A stretch of 64,000 bases of DNA, taken from JACCZX01 sp963829995 (lineage in GTDB: Bacteria; Pseudomonadota; Gammaproteobacteria; Burkholderiales; Burkholderiaceae_F). Both the position numbers and the translations under genes were made by a program. The stretch is taken from the NCBI GenBank assembly GCA_963829995.1, contig CAWHKW010000024.1:1-64000 (forward strand), read 5' to 3'. Under the pieces are notes generated by a model. It had not been told where the DNA came from and searched no databases. It worked only from the letters and a program-made list of their open reading frames with translations. Position 1 is the stretch's first letter. The number at the start of each line of letters is the position of its first letter. Below are positions 33,672-41,522 of the stretch, piece by piece.

Positions 33672-34418
33672 ATGCCGCCATCTCCATCCGCAACGAACCC
33701 GGCTCCGCGCCTCGCGCTGGTTGACGCACTGCGCGGCTTTGCAGTGGCGCAGATGATCGTCTATCACTTCATCTACGACCTCGCCTACTTCGGCTGGGTC
33801 GATTTGGCCATGACGCGCGATCAGCCGTGGGTCGCATGGCGCACCGCGATCGTTACGCAGTTTCTGCTGCTGGTCGGCGTCAGTCTGGTGTTGCGGACCT
33901 CGTTCAAGCCGTCGGCCGGTGACTTTTGGAAACGCTGGGCGCAGATTGCCGCTGCCGCGCTATTGGTGTCTGCCGGAAGCTGGCTCGTGTTCGGCCCGCG
34001 CTTTATCTACTTCGGAATTCTTCACTTCGTGGCTGCCTCGCTGTTGATTGCGCGGCCATTGCTGCCGCTCGGCGCATGGAACATCGTGCTCGGCGTTGCA
34101 TGTATCACGCTCGGACTTTTCTATGCGAACGAGTTTTTCAACACGCCTCCCGCAACCGTCATCGGATTCATGACGTTCAAACCCCGCACCGAGGACTACG
34201 TACCGCTGTTCCCGTGGATCGGCGTGGTGTTGGTCGGCGGCGGTTTAGCAGCGCTTTGGCAACGCAGGCAATGGCGCGTTCCGGCAGCATTGATGCCGCT
34301 CAATGAGCGCGCGCCCCGCTGGCTGCTCTTTCTCGGCACCTGGGCTCTGACCGTTTATCTGGTGCACCAGCCAATCCTGCTCGGCGCGATGACTCTGCTC
34401 CGCAAGCTGGGCGCTTGA
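33672..34418 (+). CDS. heparan-alpha-glucosaminide N-acetyltransferase-like membrane protein (DUF1624)
   Basis: A 248-residue polytopic protein starting LALVDALRGFAVAQMIVYHF, the typical opening of the DUF1624/acyltransferase-3-like group, with about seven hydrophobic segments (for example FLLLVGVSLVL, ASLLIARPLLPLG, LFPWIGVVLVGGG) and a closing WALTVYLVHQPILL. Such proteins may move acyl groups across membranes; the role is unproven here. ATG 33672 is chosen over more distal in-frame starts, which would overlap the divergent gene. It is convergent with and directly adjacent to the RES toxin gene. Confidence 0.82.
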   Translation: MPPSPSATNPAPRLALVDALRGFAVAQMIVYHFIYDLAYFGWVDLAMTRDQPWVAWRTAIVTQFLLLVGVSLVLRTSFKPSAGDFWKRWAQIAAAALLVSAGSWLVFGPRFIYFGILHFVAASLLIARPLLPLGAWNIVLGVACITLGLFYANEFFNTPPATVIGFMTFKPRTEDYVPLFPWIGVVLVGGGLAALWQRRQWRVPAALMPLNERAPRWLLFLGTWALTVYLVHQPILLGAMTLLRKLGA

Positions 34419-35126
34419 TCACTCGAGGCTGCTGGGCGCAAACGACATCCACGTGCGGCCACGCGTTCTTTCGGCGATGAACGTATCGCGCACGACGTTG
34501 GTCTTGTAGGTGACGAACAGTTTTTCGCGAACGTTGGACAGGCGCTCAGAACGAAAAATGGCAGCGTTGATGCCCTCGCAACGTGCCGATTTCACCAGCA
34601 GGCCGCTCAGATCCTGCTCGTGCACGATCCGCCCCACCTGGTGCGTGAACGAATACGTGTCGCGACGCACGAGGTCCGGAAATTCCGCATGCTTGCCGCG
34701 CAGATCGATCAACAGCGCGTCGCAGCGCACGTCGCATACGCGCCGATCGGTGACAATGGAGCGATCGAGTTCACCGTAGCTGTCAAGCAAGAAGCGTCGC
34801 CAGTGATGCGCGGTCTCGAACACCGTGGTTTCGATCTCCAGCGCGCCATACCAGACGCCGTATCGCGTGCCGTCGGAGAATCGGGTTGACTGCCAATGCG
34901 ACGCGTCGAAGCTGTAGCTGATGACGCTGCCGTAGTCGAACGGGCGCGTTGCTAGCGCGGCGGTGGTCGGAATCCGTCCGCTTTCCTCGGCTGCGACTGC
35001 GATCGCCCAATCCGCAGGGTCGGCGGTGAGGTCGTCGAACAGGTTCTGCGATCGGCGGATCCCCGGGATGTTTCGAATCAGATCGCCATGGAACTCAGCG
35101 TTGGCCGAAAACAGTTCACTAACCAC
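34419..35126 (-). CDS. RES-domain toxin (NAD+ phosphorylase family)
   Basis: A 235-residue RES-domain protein. RES toxins degrade NAD+ and arrest growth when not bound by antitoxin. The family Arg/Glu region is visible in STRFSDGTRYGVWYGALEIE near residue 79 and TTVFETAHHW after it, with LLIDLRGK and a later Ser-containing SGLLVKSARCEG near 174. The GTG at 35126 overlaps the antitoxin stop by eight bases, the standard antitoxin-first order. It shows no truncation. Confidence 0.88.
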   Translation of the reverse strand: MVSELFSANAEFHGDLIRNIPGIRRSQNLFDDLTADPADWAIAVAAEESGRIPTTAALATRPFDYGSVISYSFDASHWQSTRFSDGTRYGVWYGALEIETTVFETAHHWRRFLLDSYGELDRSIVTDRRVCDVRCDALLIDLRGKHAEFPDLVRRDTYSFTHQVGRIVHEQDLSGLLVKSARCEGINAAIFRSERLSNVREKLFVTYKTNVVRDTFIAERTRGRTWMSFAPSSLE

Positions 35127-35532
35127 GCTGGAAATCGAGATAACGCCTTACCGCAAGCAAACCCTCGAAGCCGCGCTCGCTGACCAGATCCACCGGACGC
35201 GCGCCGAGCCGGCGATTGAATTGCGTCATCCAGCCATAGGCCAGGTCGCGGTCATATGGAAACAGAATACGCAGCGACTTATGAATGCCGAGCAAATGAC
35301 CCGCGCGGTCGAGCAGGTCTCGACTGTCGGCAAGCGGTTCGCCTTCACGGTAACGCGCCAGCGTGCTGCGGCTGGCGGTCGAGAGCCCCAGCAGCGCGGA
35401 CTGTTCGGCGGCCGTCAGATGCCAGTGATCGAGCAGCTTGGTGACCATCGCGGCCAGTCGCGCGCGCGCGTCACGGCTGCTGACATCGATTGCGTCGGCA
35501 CGCGGAACGGCTCGTTGCGGCAAGGCGGCCAT
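35119..35532 (-). CDS. Xre/MbcA/ParS-type antitoxin of the RES toxin
   Basis: A 136-residue antitoxin. The N-terminal helix-turn-helix is AEQSALLGLSTASRSTLARY near residue 42, and the C-terminal toxin-binding part (DUF2384-type) includes LLGIHKSLRILFPYDRDLAY and ARPVDLVSERGFEGLLAVRR. It should bind the RES active site and repress its own promoter. ATG 35532 is used because the upstream in-frame stretch is promoter DNA. Confidence 0.87.
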   Translation of the reverse strand: MAALPQRAVPRADAIDVSSRDARARLAAMVTKLLDHWHLTAAEQSALLGLSTASRSTLARYREGEPLADSRDLLDRAGHLLGIHKSLRILFPYDRDLAYGWMTQFNRRLGARPVDLVSERGFEGLLAVRRYLDFQRG

Positions 35533-35556
35533 AAATTTGCCTGAGAAAACAGTGCT

Positions 35557-35603
35557 GTACGAATTGATACATGAAACGTACCAATATAGGCACCCGCTGT
35601 CAA
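35557..35603 (-). promoter_or_regulatory. promoter and likely autoregulatory operator of the RES/Xre module
   Basis: On the minus strand TTGACA (35598-35603) is followed after 17 bases by TACGTT (35575-35580) with an extended TGG before it. An inverted repeat, GTACG at 35557-35561 and CGTAC at 35577-35581, covers the -10 and the predicted start near 35568, where a bound antitoxin would block RNA polymerase. The segment is clearly AT-richer than its surroundings. Confidence 0.65.
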
Positions 35604-35625
35604 GCACCCATCAGTTCCGATCCCC

Positions 35626-36576
35626 CTACTCGGCCTTCCGAATGCTGATCACACCCGGCTCGCGGCGCAGCCATTCGGGCTGCAAAGTGACGTGATCGAT
35701 GTTGAAGTCGCGGTTCAGCACGTGGCGCGCCTGGTGCAGGATCACCGGCCAGTTTTCGATATCGTCGACCAACACGTGTGCGGACAGCGCCGATTTTCCG
35801 GGCACCATCGACCATACGTGGAGGTCGTGCACCGAGACGATGCCAGGCAGCTTGGCGAGCGTGGCGCCGACCGCGCCGTAATCGACGCCGGCCGGCACAC
35901 TATCGAGCAGCACAAACGTCGTTTCTTTCAGCACTCCAAACGTCGAGCGCACGATCAGCGCGGCAACGACCAGCGACAGAATCGGATCGGCCATTACTGG
36001 CCCGCCGAAGTAGATGATGGCGCCCGCCATGATTGCCGCGACCGAGCCCAACAGGTCGCCCATGACGTGAATGAGGGCAGCGCGGATGTTGACGTTTTCT
36101 CGATCGCGGGAAAGCGTCCACGCGACGCCGATGTTCACCAGCAACCCGATGCCCGCCACTCCGATCACCGCCAGACCTTGCACCGGCACCGGCGCGTTGA
36201 TCCGATTGAACGCCTCCACGGCGATCCAAAAAACCACCGCAACCATCAACAGTGCATTGACGAATGCAGCGATGACCTCGACTCGCGCCAGCCCGAACGA
36301 GTGCCTTGCTGAGATCGGTCGGCGCGCGATGATGTTGGCGATCAATGCGAACAACAGCGAAGCCGAGTCGGTCGCCATATGCCCAGCATCCGCCAGCAGG
36401 GCTAGCGACCCGGACCATAGGCCGCCGATCAGCTCGACCACCGCAAAGCCGAGCGTCAAGGCGACAGCAATCGTCAGCGTTCGACCGCCCGCGGCGCGTG
36501 CGCGATGCGTATAGCTGCTATCGCCGCGATGATGCGCGCTGAGCTCGTCATGTCGGTGATGATGCACAGCGATCAC
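35626..36576 (-). CDS. cation diffusion facilitator (zinc/cadmium/cobalt efflux)
   Basis: A six-segment metal-proton antiporter of 316 residues. A His-rich N-terminus (HHHRHDELSAHHRG) precedes ALLADAGHMATDSASLLFAL, the HxxxD metal site of segment two, and ALIHVMGDLLGSVAAI with the second site in segment five; a cytosolic domain follows, with VHDLHVWSMVPGKSALSAHV. GTG 36576 is the proposed start; the frame also runs upstream into scoB but with only a TTG start. It follows scoB by 22 bases. Confidence 0.87.
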   Translation of the reverse strand: MIAVHHHRHDELSAHHRGDSSYTHRARAAGGRTLTIAVALTLGFAVVELIGGLWSGSLALLADAGHMATDSASLLFALIANIIARRPISARHSFGLARVEVIAAFVNALLMVAVVFWIAVEAFNRINAPVPVQGLAVIGVAGIGLLVNIGVAWTLSRDRENVNIRAALIHVMGDLLGSVAAIMAGAIIYFGGPVMADPILSLVVAALIVRSTFGVLKETTFVLLDSVPAGVDYGAVGATLAKLPGIVSVHDLHVWSMVPGKSALSAHVLVDDIENWPVILHQARHVLNRDFNIDHVTLQPEWLRREPGVISIRKAE

Positions 36577-36598
36577 GGCTTCCGCCGTGTCGAGGGAG

Positions 36599-37249
36599 TC
36601 AAGCAGCGGCCGTGACGGAAGCAAAGTCCACGTGACAACCGGTCTTCATGCGGACCTCTTCGTGCGACACATCGGGTGCAAGTTCGGTGGCCTGCAAACC
36701 TTCTTTGGTCACGTCGAACACGCCGAGCTCGGTGATGATGCGATTGACCACCGCCTTGCCCGTCAGCGGCAGCGTGCAGTGCTGCAAGATCTTGTGTTCG
36801 CCGTTTTTCGCGCTGTGTTCCATCAGCACGACCACGCGCTCGACCCCGCCGACCAGGTCCATCGCGCCGCCCATGCCCTTGACCAGCTTGCCCGGAATCA
36901 TCCAGTTCGCCAGATCGCCCTTTTCGCTCACCTGCATTGCACCCAATATCGCCAGATTGATGTGGCCGCCGCGAATCATCGCGAACGAATCGGCACTGGA
37001 AAAGTAGCTCGAGCCCGGCAGCGCGGTAACCAGTTGTTTGCCGGCGTTGATCAAATCAGGATCGACCTCCTCTTCCAGCGGAAATGGGCCGATACCGAGC
37101 AATCCGTTTTCCGACTGCAGCATCACGTCCATGCCGGCCGGGATGTAGTTCGCCACCAGCGTCGGCAGACCGATGCCCAGGTTGACGTAGAAGCCGTCCT
37201 TCAACTCCTGTGCCGCGCGCGCGGCCATCTGTTCGCGAGTCCACGCCAT
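36599..37249 (-). CDS. scoB: succinyl-CoA:3-oxoacid CoA-transferase, subunit B
   Basis: Subunit carrying the catalytic glutamate of the CoA-transferase that converts 3-oxoacids such as acetoacetate to CoA esters. The motif SENGLLGIGPF near residue 46 holds the glutamate; YVNLGIGLPTLVANYIP near 21 and GAMDLVGGVERVVVLMEH near 126 are family blocks. It has 216 residues, normal. It starts one base after the scoA stop. The 3-oxoadipate transferase PcaIJ is a close alternative, since the families cannot be told apart by eye. Confidence 0.88.
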   Translation of the reverse strand: MAWTREQMAARAAQELKDGFYVNLGIGLPTLVANYIPAGMDVMLQSENGLLGIGPFPLEEEVDPDLINAGKQLVTALPGSSYFSSADSFAMIRGGHINLAILGAMQVSEKGDLANWMIPGKLVKGMGGAMDLVGGVERVVVLMEHSAKNGEHKILQHCTLPLTGKAVVNRIITELGVFDVTKEGLQATELAPDVSHEEVRMKTGCHVDFASVTAAA

Positions 37250-37250
37250 C

Positions 37251-37961
37251 TCAGTTCTTCCTCACAGTGCGATTCTCGATACGCTTCTCCGGCTTCGGGT
37301 TCAACACCAGGCGCTGCACGAAGATACCTGGTGTGTGAACGTTGTCCGGATCGAGCGCACCGTTTTCGACGATCTCTTCGACCTCGGCGACGGTGACCTT
37401 GCCGCACATGGCAACGACTGGATTGAAGTTGCGCGCGGTCTTGCGGTAGATCAGATTGCCCTGCTTGTCGGCCTTCCACGCCTTCACCAGCGACAAGTCG
37501 GCGCGGATCGAGCGCTCCATCACGTATTCCTTGTCGCCCCACACACCATCGAACGTTTTCGTTGGCTTGCCCTCGGCAACGATCGTCCCAAACCCGGTGC
37601 GCGCAAAAAACGCAGGAATACCGGCACCGCCGGCACGCATGCGCTCGGCGAGTGTTCCCTGCGGAGTGAACTCAAGCTCCAGCTCGCCTGCCAGATACTG
37701 GCGCTCGAATTCCTTGTTCTCGCCTACATACGACGAGATCATCTTGCCGATCTGCCGAGTCGTCAGCAGAAGCCCGAGTCCTGCTCCGTCGATACCGGCG
37801 TTGTTGCTCACGCAAGTAAGTTTTTTCGCGCCGCTGTCGCGCAGAGCCACAATCAGTGACTCCGGAATGCCGCACAGACCGAAGCCGCCGACGGCAACGA
37901 TCTGACCATCCTTCACCACATCGGCCAGCGCCTTGGCGGCCGACGGAAACACTTTGTTCAT
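37251..37961 (-). CDS. scoA: succinyl-CoA:3-oxoacid CoA-transferase, subunit A
   Basis: CoA-binding subunit, 236 residues. The glycine-rich VAVGGFGLCGIPESLI near residue 22, VSNNAGIDGAGLGLLL near 51 and TPQGTLAERMRAGGAGIPAFF near 99 are diagnostic. ATG 37961 has GGAGA seven bases upstream. Together with scoB, a thioesterase and an SDR it forms a minus-strand group for short acyl-CoA and ketone-body metabolism. Confidence 0.89.
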   Translation of the reverse strand: MNKVFPSAAKALADVVKDGQIVAVGGFGLCGIPESLIVALRDSGAKKLTCVSNNAGIDGAGLGLLLTTRQIGKMISSYVGENKEFERQYLAGELELEFTPQGTLAERMRAGGAGIPAFFARTGFGTIVAEGKPTKTFDGVWGDKEYVMERSIRADLSLVKAWKADKQGNLIYRKTARNFNPVVAMCGKVTVAEVEEIVENGALDPDNVHTPGIFVQRLVLNPKPEKRIENRTVRKN

Positions 37962-37988
37962 CGATTTCTCCGCCTGTTTGCGCAGAGT

Positions 37989-38381
37989 TTAGGTGATCGC
38001 TGCGCGCACTGTTTCCGGCCACGGCGCTGACTTGCCGGCGCTGTAGTCGTACCAGACGATCACCGTGCGGCCGGTGGCGTAGATGACGCCCGGTTCATCC
38101 TTTTTTTCGATCTTCACCGTCATCTCGACGCTGGAGCGCCCGAGTCGGGTGACTTCCTGAGTGACGATCGCAATGCCCGGATAGGTCATCGCCTTCAGAA
38201 AATCACAACCAGCGTGCGCAAGGATCGGCGCTTCGCCGACCGGCAGGGTCGGAAAACCGAAGCGCTCGAACCACTGAATGCGCGCTTCTTCCATCAAACG
38301 GAAATACATCACGTTGTTCAGGTGCGACATGGCGTCCATGTCGCCCCATCGCAGGGGCACTTCGATGACAAACCGCTTCAC
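37989..38381 (-). CDS. acyl-CoA thioesterase, hot-dog fold (YbgC/FadM type)
   Basis: A 130-residue 4-hydroxybenzoyl-CoA thioesterase-like enzyme. The start VPLRWGDMDAMSHLNNVMYF has the catalytic Asp and the usual Asn, followed by LMEEARIQWFERFG. Substrate chain length is not predictable. GTG 38381 overlaps the SDR stop as GTGA; scoA follows after 27 bases. Confidence 0.87.
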   Translation of the reverse strand: MKRFVIEVPLRWGDMDAMSHLNNVMYFRLMEEARIQWFERFGFPTLPVGEAPILAHAGCDFLKAMTYPGIAIVTQEVTRLGRSSVEMTVKIEKKDEPGVIYATGRTVIVWYDYSAGKSAPWPETVRAAIT

Positions 38382-39148
38382 GCCACCGACATTCCGTCGT
38401 CGGCCGCAATAATCGCGCCATTGATGAACTGCGACTCCTCTGCCACCAGCAGCAAAAGCACGCCGTCGAGCTCCTCAGGCGTGCCGACTCTCTTGCGAGG
38501 CAAGCGGGCCAGCAACTTTGCGCCACGCTCGGTATCCCACACCGCATCGTTCATTTCGGTGCGAATGTAACCGGGACAAATCGCGTTGACGTTGATCCCG
38601 TAACGCCCCCATTCGAGCGCCTGTGCGCGCGTCATGTGGATCACCGCCGCTTTGGACATGCAATACACGCCGATATCGGGCAGCACCCGCATGCCGGCAA
38701 TCGATGCGATGTTGACGATGCGGCCGCGCAGCCCCTGTTGCTGCTTCGAACGCGCAATCATTTGACTGGCCACCGCCTGCGCGACAAAGAAAGCGCCCTT
38801 GACGTTGGTATCGAACATGTAGTCGTAATCGACCGGCGTCACTTCGGTGAGCCGCTGAGCCGTCGACACACCGGAGTTGTTGACCAGTATGTCAATCGGC
38901 CCGACTTCGCGCTCGGTCTGCTCGATAGCAGCTTCGATCGATTCCTGTTCGGTCACGTCAAGCGCAACGATGTGGGCGGCGCCGCCGGCAGCTTCAATCT
39001 CGGCGCGCAGGTCCTTCAGGCGCTCCAGTCTCCGTGCAGCCAGCACGGTCAGCGCGCCGTTGGCCGCCAGCACGCGTGCGAAGCGTGCTCCGAGCCCGCT
39101 GCTGGCGCCGGTGACCAGCGCGACTTTTTCTTTCAGGTTGGTTCGCAT
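38378..39148 (-). CDS. short-chain dehydrogenase/reductase
   Basis: A 256-residue SDR. The cofactor motif is ALVTGASSGLGARFARVL near residue 10, the NNSG motif LVNNSG near 88, the active-site Ser in IASIAGM near 145 and the YxxxK in VYCMSKAAV near 160. NAICPGYIRTEMN follows. The Arg pair after the glycine motif (AARRLERL) points to NADP(H). The substrate may be a 3-hydroxyacyl compound in view of the neighbours, but that is inference. Confidence 0.88.
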   Translation of the reverse strand: MRTNLKEKVALVTGASSGLGARFARVLAANGALTVLAARRLERLKDLRAEIEAAGGAAHIVALDVTEQESIEAAIEQTEREVGPIDILVNNSGVSTAQRLTEVTPVDYDYMFDTNVKGAFFVAQAVASQMIARSKQQQGLRGRIVNIASIAGMRVLPDIGVYCMSKAAVIHMTRAQALEWGRYGINVNAICPGYIRTEMNDAVWDTERGAKLLARLPRKRVGTPEELDGVLLLLVAEESQFINGAIIAADDGMSVA

Positions 39149-39195
39149 AAGGTGAGGTGAGGCAGTGCGTCGATGATCGCATAGTCGATCGCTCC

Positions 39196-39201
39196 TACAA
39201 T
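39196..39201 (+). promoter_or_regulatory. candidate -10 box of the ETF-QO gene
   Basis: TACAAT at 39196-39201 predicts a start near 39208 and a leader of about 19 bases containing GGAACGAG before the ATG at 39227. The -35 region is weak. Confidence 0.4.
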
Positions 39202-39226
39202 CCTTGACCGGACATTGGAACGAGCC

Positions 39227-40885
39227 ATGGCAGACGCAGACGTGCAGCGCGAATCAATGGAATACGACGTGGTCATCGTCGGCGGCGGACCGGCGGGGTT
39301 GGCGGCTGCGATTCGGCTGAAGCAGCTTGCAGCAGAGCGCTCGCGCGAGGTCAGCGTGTGCGTGCTCGAAAAGGGCTCTGAGATCGGTGCGCATATCCTG
39401 TCGGGCGCCGTCATCGATCCCATTGCGCTCGCCGAGCTGTTTCCCGATTGGAAGGAGCGCGGCGCCCCTTTGAAGACGCCGGTGGGCGACGAGCGCTTCC
39501 TGTTCATGTCCGCAACCGGTGCGCGTGAAGTTCCGCACGGCTGGCTTCCGCAGTCGTTGAGAAACTCCGGGTATTACGTCGGTAGCCTGGGCAACCTGGT
39601 TCGCTGGCTCGGCCAGCAAGCCGAGTCCCTCGGGGTCGAAGTCTTTCCCGGCTTTGCTGCCGCTGAAGTGCTGTACGAAGAAGGCGGTGCTGTCAGAGGT
39701 GTCGCGACCGGCAACATGGGCGTCGGCCGCGACGGCAAACCAACCGAAAATTTTCAGCCCGGCGTTGAGCTGCACGGTAAATACACGCTGTTTGCCGAGG
39801 GCGCGCGCGGCAACCTGGCGCGCCAGTTACTGCCGCGCTTCAAGCTGAGTGACGGGCGCGATCCGCAGACGTGGGGCATCGGCATCAAGGAAATCTGGGA
39901 AGTCGATGCTGCAAAGTTCAACGCGGGGCTGGTGCTGCACAGCGCCGGCTGGCCTCTCGACCACGCCACATACGGCGGCGGCTGGATGTATCACTTCGGC
40001 GAGAACCTCGTATCGGTCGGCCTTGTGGTCGGATTGGGCTACACGAATCCGTATCTGTCTCCGTTCGACGAGTTCCAGCGCTACAAGACACATCCTGCGA
40101 TTCGCACTTATCTGGAAGGCGGCAGGCGCCTGGAATATGGCTCGCGCGCGATCAACGCCAGCGGATTGCAGTCGTTGCCGAAGCTGGTTTTTCCAGGTGG
40201 CGCGCTGATCGGTTGCGACGCTGGTTTTCTGAATGCGCCACGCATCAAGGGAAGCCATGCGGCAGTGAAGAGTGGAATGCTCGCCGCCGGGGCGGCGTTC
40301 GACGCGCTGACAGCCGGCCGCCACCACGACGAGCTCGCGTCGTATCCGCAAGCTTTTGAAAGGAGTTGGCTGCACGACGAGCTTTATCGCGCGCGTAACT
40401 TCAAGCCGTGGCTCGACAAGGGTCTGCTGCTCGGCTCTGTAATGTTCGGCATCGATCAGATTGTTTTTCGCGGCAACGCGCCGTGGACGCTGCATCGAAA
40501 GTTCGCCGACTTTGAAAAACTGAGACCTGCGGCGGAATGCCAGCCCATTGCGTATCCGAAACCCGATGGCCGGCTCACGTTCGATCGACTGTCTTCCGTA
40601 TACCTGTCGAACACGAACCACGAAGAAAATCAGCCGCCGCATCTGACGCTGAAGGACCCGTCAGTACCGACCGCAATCAACCTGCCCAAATACGCGGGAC
40701 CCGAGCAGCGCTACTGCCCGGCAGCCGTATACGAGTTCGTGAAGGGCGCCGATGGCAACGAACGCCTGCAGATCAACTTCCAGAACTGCGTTCACTGCAA
40801 GACGTGTGACATCAAGGACCCGACGCAGAATATCGTCTGGGTCACGCCCGAAGGCGGCGGCGGGCCGAACTACGTGAACATGTAG
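39227..40885 (+). CDS. electron transfer flavoprotein-ubiquinone oxidoreductase
   Basis: Membrane-associated flavoprotein that passes electrons from ETF, reduced by acyl-CoA dehydrogenases, to ubiquinone. The FAD motif is VVIVGGGPAGLAAAIRL near residue 12, EKGSEIGAHILSGAVIDP near 49 follows, and the C-terminal [4Fe-4S] domain has RYCPAAVYEF near 496 and NCVHCKTCDIKDPTQNI near 522. It has 552 residues, normal. ATG 39227 is preferred to TTG 39215 because GGAACGAG precedes it. Confidence 0.94.
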   Translation: MADADVQRESMEYDVVIVGGGPAGLAAAIRLKQLAAERSREVSVCVLEKGSEIGAHILSGAVIDPIALAELFPDWKERGAPLKTPVGDERFLFMSATGAREVPHGWLPQSLRNSGYYVGSLGNLVRWLGQQAESLGVEVFPGFAAAEVLYEEGGAVRGVATGNMGVGRDGKPTENFQPGVELHGKYTLFAEGARGNLARQLLPRFKLSDGRDPQTWGIGIKEIWEVDAAKFNAGLVLHSAGWPLDHATYGGGWMYHFGENLVSVGLVVGLGYTNPYLSPFDEFQRYKTHPAIRTYLEGGRRLEYGSRAINASGLQSLPKLVFPGGALIGCDAGFLNAPRIKGSHAAVKSGMLAAGAAFDALTAGRHHDELASYPQAFERSWLHDELYRARNFKPWLDKGLLLGSVMFGIDQIVFRGNAPWTLHRKFADFEKLRPAAECQPIAYPKPDGRLTFDRLSSVYLSNTNHEENQPPHLTLKDPSVPTAINLPKYAGPEQRYCPAAVYEFVKGADGNERLQINFQNCVHCKTCDIKDPTQNIVWVTPEGGGGPNYVNM

Positions 40886-40911
40886 TAGATGAGTAGCACG
40901 CAGATCGCCGG

Positions 40912-41508
40912 TTAAGGATCGCGTTGCTGCGCGTCGCCGCGCCGCTCCCACTCACCGGCCAGCACCTTCTCGAGCCACATCACTCCGAGCATCGTCTTGA
41001 CGTCGGTCACGGTGCCTTCGCGCACCCACTGCAGCAACTGTTGCCAGGGCGCCGTGAACACTTCGAGAGTTTCGCCGGCGTCCAGAGTCGCACCTTCGTG
41101 CACGAGGTCTTCCGCGAGAAACATTTCGATCTTTTCGTCGGAATAGGCGATGGCGTTGTGCATGCCACCCAGGTAGCTCCAGCGCGCTGCTCGATAGCCG
41201 GTCTCTTCCAGCAGCTCGCGTTGCGCGCACTTGAGCGGCTTTTCGCCCGCGTCTATCTTCCCGGCCGGAAACTCGATCGCGGTGCGCTTCAGCGGATAGC
41301 GAAACTGGCGCTCCAGCACGACGTGGCCGTCGGCCAGCAACGGAACAATCATCACCGCGCCGGGGTGGCGCAGGTATTCGCGGGTGCCGACATGGCCATC
41401 CGCCGCGCGAACGTCATCCACGTAAAGCCGCAGAAATGCGCCCTGAAAAGCGAGCCGGCTCTCGAGCGTCTGCTCGACCAGCGAATCGTCACCGCCCGGC
41501 CGCGTCAT
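40912..41508 (-). CDS. NUDIX hydrolase (ADP-ribose pyrophosphatase-like)
   Basis: A 198-residue NUDIX protein. The box GKIDAGE then RELLEETGY, near residues 96-117, matches the family consensus completely, and the REYLRHPGAVMIVPLL segment is usual in ADP-ribose hydrolases. ATG 41508 lies 14 bases after nuoN, so it ends the complex I operon, a position often seen in Burkholderiales. Confidence 0.87.
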   Translation of the reverse strand: MTRPGGDDSLVEQTLESRLAFQGAFLRLYVDDVRAADGHVGTREYLRHPGAVMIVPLLADGHVVLERQFRYPLKRTAIEFPAGKIDAGEKPLKCAQRELLEETGYRAARWSYLGGMHNAIAYSDEKIEMFLAEDLVHEGATLDAGETLEVFTAPWQQLLQWVREGTVTDVKTMLGVMWLEKVLAGEWERRGDAQQRDP

Positions 41509-41522
41509 GCTGTGATCAACAA

